Assembly (NCBI GenBank): GCA_023254905.1
Contig: JALRKF010000081.1
Location: 1 to 45,691, forward strand
Length of the DNA: 45,691 bases
Source of the DNA: Crocinitomicaceae bacterium
Lineage (GTDB): Bacteria; Bacteroidota; Bacteroidia; Flavobacteriales_D; Crocinitomicaceae
Reading direction: 5' to 3'
The position numbers were made by a program, and so were the translations under genes. The notes below the pieces were generated by a model that was not told the origin of the DNA, did not search any database, and saw only the letters and a program-made list of their open reading frames with translations. Positions 35,974 through 44,439 of this stretch are shown piece by piece (the first letter of the stretch is position 1; each line of letters begins with the position of its first letter).

Positions 35974-37679
35974 TGCATAGGATTATAAACATACTAATAC
36001 TCTTGATACTTTTTGGTTGTCGAGCTCCAAAGGAAGTAGCAGAAAAGAAGTCAAAAATAAGCTCCAAAGACTATCCATATATCGAAGCTTTTCATGAAGG
36101 CGTAAGATTAAAAGCTCAAGGGAGGATTGATGAAGCATTAGTGCAATTCGAAAAATGTCTTGAGATGAGACAAGATGACGATGCTGTTTATTATGCTTTA
36201 TCGCAGATGTATTTAATCAAGAATTATTTTGAAAAATCTTCTAGATCAATTCAAAAGGCGGCAGAATTAGCTCCTGATAATACCTGGTATTTGCAGGAAT
36301 TGGCTTACATGTACTTTGAAACAGAAGATTACATGAATTCAGTCAAAATATTTAAACAACTTGTGGAAAAAGAGCCTAGAAATATTGGTTGGCTTTATGG
36401 GTATGCAGAGGCCCTTGTGAAGAATGGTGAAACGATGAGAGCTGTGGATGCATTGAAAAAGGCGGAAGAGCAGGTAGGTTCTGCACCACAGTTTAGCATT
36501 CAAAAGTATCAGCTATACATGGAGGCAGGAGAAAGTGAGGCTGCAATCAATGAGTTAGAAATTGGACAAAAAAAGTTTCCAAAAGATCCTCAATTAATTG
36601 CGACTTTGGTTGATCATTATTTTCGTGTAAACGATTATGATAAGGCCATTGAAAAGTTAGAAGAATTAGTATTGGCTGACCCCTCAAATGGTCGCGCTCA
36701 TTTGGCTTTGGCAGACATTTATCGTCAACAAGGTAGAATGAAGGATACTTATGATGAATTGAAATCTGCATTCCCACTATTGGATGTAGATATCGATACG
36801 AAGATGCAGGTTCTAATCAATATCCATGACGCACAAAATCAAATCGATCCAGAGGTATTGTTGTTATCGGATTTGTTGATCCAGACTTATCCAGAGCAGG
36901 CAAAACCATATTCAATAAAAGGAGATTTACTCTTGAAAAAAGGAGATGAAAACGAGGCTTTAATTGCCTACAAAAAGGCGCTGAAATACGACAAATCTTT
37001 ATTCCCTATCTGGAATCAGGTATTGATCATGGAATATCAAAAGGCAGACTTCCATACTCTTTACGCTGATAGTAAGGAATGCCTTGAACTTTTCCCTACA
37101 ATGTCGATAGTTTATCTCCTAAATGGTGTTAGTGCAAATCAACTTAAAAAGTATGAGGAGGCACTTGAGTCATTAGGGTCTGGAATAGAATTAGTCATAA
37201 ATGATTCAGGGTTGAAAGCAGAATTTTATGGTCAAATCGGAGAGGCGTACTTTGGATTGAAAGAAAGCAATGAAGGAGTGATGAATTATAAGAAGGCGTT
37301 ATCCTATGATAATAAAAGTAATTTATTAAAGAATAATTTTGCATTTAGACTAGCAACAGAAAAAATGGAAATGGAGCTAGCTCAATCCATCATAGAGCAA
37401 GTTGTATCTAGCTCTCCGGATCAATCACAATATCAAGACACATATGGGTGGGTATTTTTCCAGCAAGGGAAATTCGAGAAAGCAAAGATGAAGTTTGAAA
37501 AGGCCTATAAAATGAACGATATGGACAGATTGATTTTAGAACATCTCGGAGATGTTGAGTTCAAGCTAGGAAATAAACTAAAGGCATTAGAGTGGTGGAG
37601 AAAAGGATTAGAATTGGATCCGAAACAAGGACTCTTGCAAAAGAAAATTGATGATCAAAAGTATTATGAGCCGGAATAA
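35973..37679 (+). CDS. TPR-repeat lipoprotein
   Basis: Lipobox LILFGCRAP; many TPR-like repeats (AVYYALSQMYLIKNYFEKSSRSIQKAAELAPDN…); ATG overlaps preceding stop (TAATG). Confidence 0.9.
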   Translation: MHRIINILILLILFGCRAPKEVAEKKSKISSKDYPYIEAFHEGVRLKAQGRIDEALVQFEKCLEMRQDDDAVYYALSQMYLIKNYFEKSSRSIQKAAELAPDNTWYLQELAYMYFETEDYMNSVKIFKQLVEKEPRNIGWLYGYAEALVKNGETMRAVDALKKAEEQVGSAPQFSIQKYQLYMEAGESEAAINELEIGQKKFPKDPQLIATLVDHYFRVNDYDKAIEKLEELVLADPSNGRAHLALADIYRQQGRMKDTYDELKSAFPLLDVDIDTKMQVLINIHDAQNQIDPEVLLLSDLLIQTYPEQAKPYSIKGDLLLKKGDENEALIAYKKALKYDKSLFPIWNQVLIMEYQKADFHTLYADSKECLELFPTMSIVYLLNGVSANQLKKYEEALESLGSGIELVINDSGLKAEFYGQIGEAYFGLKESNEGVMNYKKALSYDNKSNLLKNNFAFRLATEKMEMELAQSIIEQVVSSSPDQSQYQDTYGWVFFQQGKFEKAKMKFEKAYKMNDMDRLILEHLGDVEFKLGNKLKALEWWRKGLELDPKQGLLQKKIDDQKYYEPE

Positions 37680-38478
37680 ATTTACGCTGTCTTATCTTAT
37701 TTTATTGACGGCTCTATTGGTAATTTCATGCAAGACACATGTATCTATTGAATTGGAAAAACTACCAAAGGTGAAGGATGCTGAATTGGAGGTTGCATTG
37801 AGGGAAATTTCGGATTTTCATTTCTCTACCTTTTACTCAAAGATCTCAATGGATTATAAAGATTCGGCTAGAAAAGTTTCATTTAAAACATCCTTAAGGA
37901 TGGTTCGAGATAGTGCATTGAATGGGACAATTACATATGCATCCATTCCAATAGTGACCTCATTGATAACTCCTGATTCAGTATTCATCTCAAACAAGCG
38001 GGAAAAATGTTACATCGAGGAAAGTATGGCGTATTTTAAACAGAGTTTTGGAGTCTCTTTTACGTATATAAATTTGGAAGAACTTTTGTTAGGTAAACCA
38101 GTGGGTTACGATGCCGATAACAAGTATCATCGCACTAGAGATAATTACAAATATATCCTTACTACGCATAAGGAGAAAGATATACGAAAACTAGAAAGAA
38201 GAGGAGAGAAAGAGCTTATCCTATCATATTGGATATCAAATGATCTCGAAACACTAAGAGGTATGCGAATTGAAAGTCTTGAGGATACTGCACTGATTGA
38301 AATAGACTATCTTGAAAGGCAATGGATAGATTCACTTTCTTTACCTTCTAAAGCCAAAATAAGGATCTACACTCCAAAACAGGAGATAGTGATCGATATG
38401 GATTACAACAAGGCTCGATTGAATGAAGAAGAAACAATACACTACGTAGTACCAGATAAGTATGAGAAATGTAATTAA
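37666..38478 (+). CDS. DUF4292-like lipoprotein (LolB-like)
   Basis: MSRNKFTLSYLILLTALLVISCKTH lipobox; DFHFSTFYSKISMDYKDSARKVSFKTSLRMVRDSALNGTITYASIPIVTSLITPDSVFISNKREKCYI. Start 37666 preferred over 37648. Confidence 0.8.
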   Translation: MSRNKFTLSYLILLTALLVISCKTHVSIELEKLPKVKDAELEVALREISDFHFSTFYSKISMDYKDSARKVSFKTSLRMVRDSALNGTITYASIPIVTSLITPDSVFISNKREKCYIEESMAYFKQSFGVSFTYINLEELLLGKPVGYDADNKYHRTRDNYKYILTTHKEKDIRKLERRGEKELILSYWISNDLETLRGMRIESLEDTALIEIDYLERQWIDSLSLPSKAKIRIYTPKQEIVIDMDYNKARLNEEETIHYVVPDKYEKCN

Positions 38479-39748
38479 TATCTTCTTGTTACTCTTGGTC
38501 GCATCTGTTGCATTTAGCCAAAAATCTAGTGAGAAGTTAAAACAGGAGCAAAGTCGTCTTGAGGCCAAAATTAAGAATACGAAGATCTTACTTCATAAGA
38601 GTCAGTCACAAACAATGAACTCACTGCAAGAATTAAGAGTACTTCAAAATCAAATAAAATTCAGGGAGCAATTATTAAGAAATTATGATAATCAGGTTCG
38701 AAGTGCTGAGTTGAATATTCAGTACAAAGAAAGTCAGATCTCGGGTTTACAAGAGAAGATAAAGCGTATGAAGTTACAATACAAAAAGCTACTCGTGTAC
38801 GCATACAAGCACCGGAATAAGTTTGGTAAAATGATGTATATCTTTTCGAGTGAGTCATATTATGAAGCATTAAAAAGAGGAAAATATCTTAATCAGATTG
38901 CAGAGCTTCAACGGAAACAATTCGATAGAATAAAACAGAACCAATTATTAATTTCAGAGGAGATCAAAGCAATAGATAGTGAGAAAGCTCAAAAAATTGC
39001 TATGCTTGCTGAAAAGAAAAAGGAAAAGCAGGCAATCGAGAATGATAAGAAAAAGCAAGAATTGGTTTATCTTAAATTCAAAGAGGAGGAATCTGAAATT
39101 TTAGCGAAGCTTCGAAAAGACGAACAAAAGAAAGAGGTTTTGCGTCAGAAAATTAATGCAGCAATTCGAAGAGAGATTGCTGAGGCGGAAGCAAAAAGGA
39201 GGCGAGAGGAAGAAGCAAGACGAAAGAGGGAAGCCGAGGCAAATAAGGCAAATTCAAATACGAAACCAACTATTTCAGAAAGCACACCTACCTTTGAGGA
39301 GACAAAAGAGGCAGGGATCATTAGTAAGAAATTCGAAGGGAACAAAGGACGGTTACCCTGGCCTGTATCGAAAGGTACGATAACCGAAGGTTTTGGTAAA
39401 AATCCACACCCTACTTTGAAAGGAGTTTACACCAACAACAATGGGATTGATATTAGCACTCCCAGAAATGCGATGGTAAGAGTAGTCTTCAACGGTGAGG
39501 TAACGAGTGTACTGAACATCCCGGGAGCAGGCAAAGTAGTGATTATTAAGCACGGGAGCTACCGTACCGTATACAGTAACTTGAAAGAGGTATTCGTGAG
39601 TAATGGAGACAAGATTAAAACAAAAAAGGCGATAGGTACTCTTCTTTCAAAGGATGGACAAGAGCTTTCCATAGCACATTTCGAAATTCATAAAGTAGAT
39701 GGTACAAATGTTAGTTGTTTGAATCCTTCACTTTGGATAGCTCATTAG
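38462..39748 (+). CDS. EnvC-like coiled-coil protein with degenerate M23/LytM domain
   Basis: Signal peptide, long coiled coil (SSEKLKQEQSRLEAKIKNTKILLHKSQ…), C-terminal LytM-like LPWPVSKGTITEGFGKNPHPTLKGVYTNNNGIDISTPRNAMVRVVFNGEV…VVIIKHGSYRTVYSNLKEV…IAHFEIHK. Confidence 0.92.
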   Translation: MRNVINIFLLLLVASVAFSQKSSEKLKQEQSRLEAKIKNTKILLHKSQSQTMNSLQELRVLQNQIKFREQLLRNYDNQVRSAELNIQYKESQISGLQEKIKRMKLQYKKLLVYAYKHRNKFGKMMYIFSSESYYEALKRGKYLNQIAELQRKQFDRIKQNQLLISEEIKAIDSEKAQKIAMLAEKKKEKQAIENDKKKQELVYLKFKEEESEILAKLRKDEQKKEVLRQKINAAIRREIAEAEAKRRREEEARRKREAEANKANSNTKPTISESTPTFEETKEAGIISKKFEGNKGRLPWPVSKGTITEGFGKNPHPTLKGVYTNNNGIDISTPRNAMVRVVFNGEVTSVLNIPGAGKVVIIKHGSYRTVYSNLKEVFVSNGDKIKTKKAIGTLLSKDGQELSIAHFEIHKVDGTNVSCLNPSLWIAH

Positions 39749-41165
39749 GGAGAGAAAGATCAAGAGCAATGAAAATAGCGCAAATCCCCCAAATTGGAAT
39801 AGACGCTTTATCCGTGTCAAGATAATTGTTTAAAACACCATGAACGAAATATGTTACTAATGCAAGGATCATTCCTAGCATGAGTGTTCTAATCTCCACA
39901 TCTTCTTTCGGCCACCTGAAATATAATTTGATAGAGTGATAGAAAATAGCGGCTACAATGGCGAGAATCGCGATCAATCCAAAAACCCCCATTTCTGATA
40001 ACGGGCCAAGGTATTCACTATGTGCATTACCCAAATTTCCAAAGTTTGTTGAAATAATTGTTAGATTTTCTGGTTTTTGAAAACGCGCATATTCAAATGC
40101 ATATGTTCCCGGTCCAAAACCAAAGAATGGACGTTCCTTAAACATTTCTATGGCGCATGACCATCTGTTTAAGCGTTCTAGATTAGATGCATCAGTTGTG
40201 ACATTCGCAGCTGATTGAAAACGCTCTCCGAACTCCTCGGTTGTATGCTCAAATTTGTTTCTTTCTAGCTCCATTTGAATCCTATCCCAGGAAACCAATA
40301 TTATGGATCCAGCTATCAGCCCAACAGCCGCGAGGTATTTGAAATGTATTTTCAGTTTGATAATTCCCAATATAATGACCGCTGCAATAACACTTAACCA
40401 TGCTGCCCTTGTGTATGAGAAATAAAGACCTAATAGAGTAATACTCATCATCACGTAAAGTATTACCCTAATCAGTGGATTGTGTTTCTTTGAAAAATAG
40501 ATGGAAAACAAAATGGGAATGATTAGTGCAACTGCAGAACCATAGATGGTATGATCCTTAAAGAAGGGCCACATCACCCAATGTCCCTCTGTCTCACCGA
40601 AATTATAGAAAGAATGAACAGTTATGGTGTACAATACCACGATAACCATTGAGATGCTAAGAAACCAAAGAAATAATCGAATATTCAATCGTTTTTTCAT
40701 TACAGCTGGACCTAGGAATAGCAGTGGAATGATAAACCACATTTTAGCTAAAAGGAATTTAAACGATGCCAAAGGGTTCGTGCTTGTGACACTTGTAACA
40801 AAGGTCCAGAACAAATAGAAACAAGCCGCCAGGATAATTGGGTTTTTCCAAATGCGCTTATCAACAATATTACCATTGTTGAGTTGTTTCATTGAAAACA
40901 ATAACATCATCCCGAAAAGCAATGGTTCCGTTGGAATAAATAGGCCGAAACCATCTGTATATTCCTCGATATTAATTGACAGGGGGGCTAAAAAGGCAAG
41001 CCCGAGGTAAGCGTATTCAAGATGATACACTGTGATATAAATAGCCATCATTCCTAATGACGCCAATGTGAGATAAAACATATCCTGCCAGATCAAAAAA
41101 CCGCTCACAGCGGTGTACAAAATTCCGGCAATTAGGACTGTACTATTTTCACGGATGAATTGCAC
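39711..41165 (-). CDS. O-antigen ligase/polymerase family protein
   Basis: Multi-TM; FSYTRAAWLSVIAAVIILGI and RPFFGFGPGTYAFEY…NAHSEYLGPLSEMGVFGLI motifs of the Wzy_C/WaaL family; GTG start overlapping the preceding stop (TAGTG). Confidence 0.93.
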   Translation of the reverse strand: MQFIRENSTVLIAGILYTAVSGFLIWQDMFYLTLASLGMMAIYITVYHLEYAYLGLAFLAPLSINIEEYTDGFGLFIPTEPLLFGMMLLFSMKQLNNGNIVDKRIWKNPIILAACFYLFWTFVTSVTSTNPLASFKFLLAKMWFIIPLLFLGPAVMKKRLNIRLFLWFLSISMVIVVLYTITVHSFYNFGETEGHWVMWPFFKDHTIYGSAVALIIPILFSIYFSKKHNPLIRVILYVMMSITLLGLYFSYTRAAWLSVIAAVIILGIIKLKIHFKYLAAVGLIAGSIILVSWDRIQMELERNKFEHTTEEFGERFQSAANVTTDASNLERLNRWSCAIEMFKERPFFGFGPGTYAFEYARFQKPENLTIISTNFGNLGNAHSEYLGPLSEMGVFGLIAILAIVAAIFYHSIKLYFRWPKEDVEIRTLMLGMILALVTYFVHGVLNNYLDTDKASIPIWGICAIFIALDLSLPNELSKVKDSNN

Positions 41166-42160
41166 TAGGCTTTCTCTCTTAGCTCTCTAATACGCGACCT
41201 AATCAACAATGCAAAAATACTAAAGACAAAACCACCAATCATTGCAATCAAAACTATAATCATACGTTTCGGCTTGTCTTTCTTATCTGCAATAACTGCT
41301 GGTTCGACAACAAATTTATGATTGAATAATGTATTTGCATCTGACTCTGCCTGATCGTAAGCATCTTCGAATTTAGCGACCTTTGTGAGCTTTTCGTCTC
41401 GCAATTCTTCTAATCCATCAAAGCGTGCACCGTATTTCTGATTCACATCGATTTTATCTTTGAAAAACGCCCGGTCTACAGCATTTTTAGATTCATTATA
41501 CGCCTGAAATAGATTGGCACGGCCTTCAATTGAAACAACTCCTAACTTAGATAAACTGTCCAATTCAATGAGGATGGTACTGATATCTTGTTCTAATAGA
41601 TCTTTCTTTCGCTGTGAGATTTGAAAAGCAGGAATAGTTCTTTCCTGTACCATTTCATTCTTTACCGTATCGATCAATTGAACAATCTTATTTGCAATAT
41701 TAGCTGCTAGCTGTTTATCTCTATCAAGAACACTAATTTCGATCGAACCATAACGAGTTCTTGTAAATGTAATGTGGTTATTGTACTCTTTTCCTAATTT
41801 ATAATTCTTGTTGGGATCATCTGAGGCAATTTCGTAATGTTCCATTAGATCAAACTTCTGAACTATTCGATTCCTTATTCGAGCTGACTGAAGAATTTGA
41901 ATTAATTGCTCCGCCTGTTCCTCCTCTCCAAAGTCCATGGAAGATGCTTTAGCATTTCGTTGCTCAGAGAATGATACTGTACTCGTTGCAGCGGGGAATA
42001 CAATGGCAGTTGATCTGAATAGCGGTGTCATAAGTAATGATATAATCACTGCCATCAAAGCTGTTGTTGATGTGATTAGTATGACCGTTTTTCTATTCCT
42101 CCAAAGAAACAAAAGTAAATTGTTTCTATCTGCCTCTAGTTCTTGATGTGAGTCATTCAT
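41165..42160 (-). CDS. Wzz-like chain-length determinant protein
   Basis: Two TMs flanking a coiled-coil periplasmic region; RKTVILITSTTALMAVIISLLMTPLFRSTAIVFPA… and C-terminal KPKRMIIVLIAMIGGFVFSIFALLIRSRI. Confidence 0.88.
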   Translation of the reverse strand: MNDSHQELEADRNNLLLFLWRNRKTVILITSTTALMAVIISLLMTPLFRSTAIVFPAATSTVSFSEQRNAKASSMDFGEEEQAEQLIQILQSARIRNRIVQKFDLMEHYEIASDDPNKNYKLGKEYNNHITFTRTRYGSIEISVLDRDKQLAANIANKIVQLIDTVKNEMVQERTIPAFQISQRKKDLLEQDISTILIELDSLSKLGVVSIEGRANLFQAYNESKNAVDRAFFKDKIDVNQKYGARFDGLEELRDEKLTKVAKFEDAYDQAESDANTLFNHKFVVEPAVIADKKDKPKRMIIVLIAMIGGFVFSIFALLIRSRIRELREKA

Positions 42161-42248
42161 CCTAATGAATTTTTGTAGCGCGAAGTTAAGGTTTTCTTAA
42201 TGAATCTTAATAACTCTGAATTTCTCCAAATATTATGATCAAGAAGAA

Positions 42249-43682
42249 TTATTCTGAGCTTTTAAAGAATGACATAAGCTGACGAACATCAAATAGACCG
42301 AAAATTATCATTAATGCTGGAACGACAGCAAAAGTTAATACGGTGTTTAATGCACTATCCATGCGGAAATAATAGAAAATGGTGGCTGAAATTAACACGT
42401 AGCTGATATGCATGAATATTCGAAAATTGAATATTTTCAATTTTAGCATTCTCACTGAATATACGAACTGTGCTAGAGAAACAGCACATTGAGTGATCAA
42501 AGTTGCTATTGCGGCACCCAATGCCCCAAAATTTGGTATCAAATATGCGTTCAATGAAATGTTGATAACAATACCGACAGCAGCGACAAAATTAAGAAAC
42601 TTCAGATTTCCCTGAGCAGTTAATAATGTGCCGTAAACGATGCTGCATGCCATCCCAATATAGCTGAACATTAGGATTACAAAAGGTAAACTGCTTTCTT
42701 CGATATTTTTCGTGTAGATCAAACTGAGAATATAATTGCTATTAAAAAGTGTTACAAGAAATAGTCCCATTGCACTTCCAATCAACAATCGTGCTGACAT
42801 GTTTAGTAGTTCTGTTACACTTTCTCTTTTTTTTAGGAGTTTAGAAAACATGGGAAAGAGAAGGTTTGAAAAAAGCATAGCAAAAAGAAAAAGTGCACTT
42901 ATCAATCGAAACCCTTGTGCATAAAATCCTGCTTCGCTTTTTCCGTTAATGTGTATTCGCTCGATCATGACAGAATCAGTTCGAGTATATATCATCATCA
43001 GTAGAATGAGCAGTGCATATGGGAAACTTTGTCTTATTATCGCAAAGGAGAACAACGGTTTATATTGGAATTTGGGAATTCCTATTCGCGACAATAGAAT
43101 GATCAGTCCTATGATAAGAGTTAAACCGTAGCAAAGAGTCTGCAACCAAATGAACCATTCTATTTGAAATGATTCACTGCGCATTGGTCCATACAGAAGC
43201 ATACCACAGAATATGATTAATAATGCTCTATCAAGAACACCAACAATAGCTTCTGTTTTAAAAAGCATCATTCCCCCTAGGTGACTTCTGATATAGGCTA
43301 TCAGGGCAACAAAAAATTGATTGAGTACCAGGAAACTTAAAAGAATTAGCTCTCTCTGACCCCAGTTCAATAAAAAGGCCAATGTGTATGAAACTAAAGC
43401 ATAGATAACAAAAAGAGATAAGCGAAAGGTGAATACCTTCCCAAAGTAGTTAAGTGCCGCATTTGGGTACTGTGCTACACTTTTTGTGGTAAAATTGTTG
43501 ATTCCAAAATCCAACAGAATATTAAACAGAAAAGAGAAATTAAGTAATGAGAAATAAATACCGTACTCTTCTGCACCCACACGATTTTGAACAGCTGCGT
43601 CAATTCCGAATATAGAGATTGGTTTGATAAGCAGGTTCAGCAGAACCATGAGAATTAAATTCGATATGAATTTCTTTTGCAT
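42249..43682 (-). CDS. Polysaccharide flippase (Wzx/MATE-like)
   Basis: About 12-14 TMs; FGINNFTTKSVAQYPNAALNYFGKVFTFRLSLF; MIERIHINGKSEAGFYAQGFRLISAL. Confidence 0.9.
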   Translation of the reverse strand: MQKKFISNLILMVLLNLLIKPISIFGIDAAVQNRVGAEEYGIYFSLLNFSFLFNILLDFGINNFTTKSVAQYPNAALNYFGKVFTFRLSLFVIYALVSYTLAFLLNWGQRELILLSFLVLNQFFVALIAYIRSHLGGMMLFKTEAIVGVLDRALLIIFCGMLLYGPMRSESFQIEWFIWLQTLCYGLTLIIGLIILLSRIGIPKFQYKPLFSFAIIRQSFPYALLILLMMIYTRTDSVMIERIHINGKSEAGFYAQGFRLISALFLFAMLFSNLLFPMFSKLLKKRESVTELLNMSARLLIGSAMGLFLVTLFNSNYILSLIYTKNIEESSLPFVILMFSYIGMACSIVYGTLLTAQGNLKFLNFVAAVGIVINISLNAYLIPNFGALGAAIATLITQCAVSLAQFVYSVRMLKLKIFNFRIFMHISYVLISATIFYYFRMDSALNTVLTFAVVPALMIIFGLFDVRQLMSFFKSSE

Positions 43683-43749
43683 AGCCGATTTCCTGTATTA
43701 ACGGGAATATATCGGCCTAAATTATGAAAACTAAACGGATCCGTATCTA

Positions 43750-44439
43750 TTAATGAACCAGTAGCTTGAACCCCTGACCATGTATATTAAGAATTTCAAT
43801 TCGGTCATCGTCTTTCAAATGTTTTCTGAGCTTTGCGATGTAAACATCCATACTTCTTCCATTGAAGTAGTTATCTTCGCCCCAAATAGCCTCGAGTGCA
43901 ATTCTACGATCGAGTACCTCATTTCTATTTTTCACTAGTAAATGAAGTAATTGGTTTTCTTTGGTCGTTAGTTTTTTTTCATCGCCACTGTTACGTAACA
44001 GACGAGTTTCTGGATCATATTTAAAAAGCCCTATTTCAAAATCATGCTTTATTTTGTCTGAATGCAAATCTGAACGTCGAAGAATTGCATGAATCCTTGC
44101 AAGCAATTCTGTCATCTCGAAGGGTTTTGTGACGTAATCATCTGCACCAGTGCTGAAGCCCTGAAGGACATCATCTTTCATAGATTTTGCCGTTAGGAAA
44201 AGGATAGGTACTTTTTTATCTAATTTGCGGATTTGTCCAGCAAGTGAAAATCCATCCAATTCAGGCATCATTATATCGAAGATGCAAAAATCAAATGTGT
44301 CCCGATTAAACTTTTCAAATGCAGTTTTACCATTTTGAGCTAGACTCACATCGAACCCTTTTGAAATCAAAAATGTTCGTAAGACTGCCCCAAGATTTGG
44401 ATCATCCTCTGCCAATAAAATTTTAACTTTTCTACTCAT
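43750..44439 (-). CDS. OmpR-family DNA-binding response regulator
   Basis: ILLAEDDPNLGAVLRTFLISKGFDV; FDIMMPELDGFSLAGQIR; LTAKSMKDDVLQGFSTGADDYVTKPFE; C-terminal winged helix LTTKENQLLHLLVKNRNEVLDR. Confidence 0.96.
   Translation of the reverse strand: MSRKVKILLAEDDPNLGAVLRTFLISKGFDVSLAQNGKTAFEKFNRDTFDFCIFDIMMPELDGFSLAGQIRKLDKKVPILFLTAKSMKDDVLQGFSTGADDYVTKPFEMTELLARIHAILRRSDLHSDKIKHDFEIGLFKYDPETRLLRNSGDEKKLTTKENQLLHLLVKNRNEVLDRRIALEAIWGEDNYFNGRSMDVYIAKLRKHLKDDDRIEILNIHGQGFKLLVH

Noticed and set aside
39145-39383. Low-complexity Arg/Glu/Lys-rich region and overlapping ORFs in the EnvC-like gene
   Set aside because: Explained by coiled-coil/linker coding sequence (AEAKRRREEEARRKREAEANK); not a repeat array.
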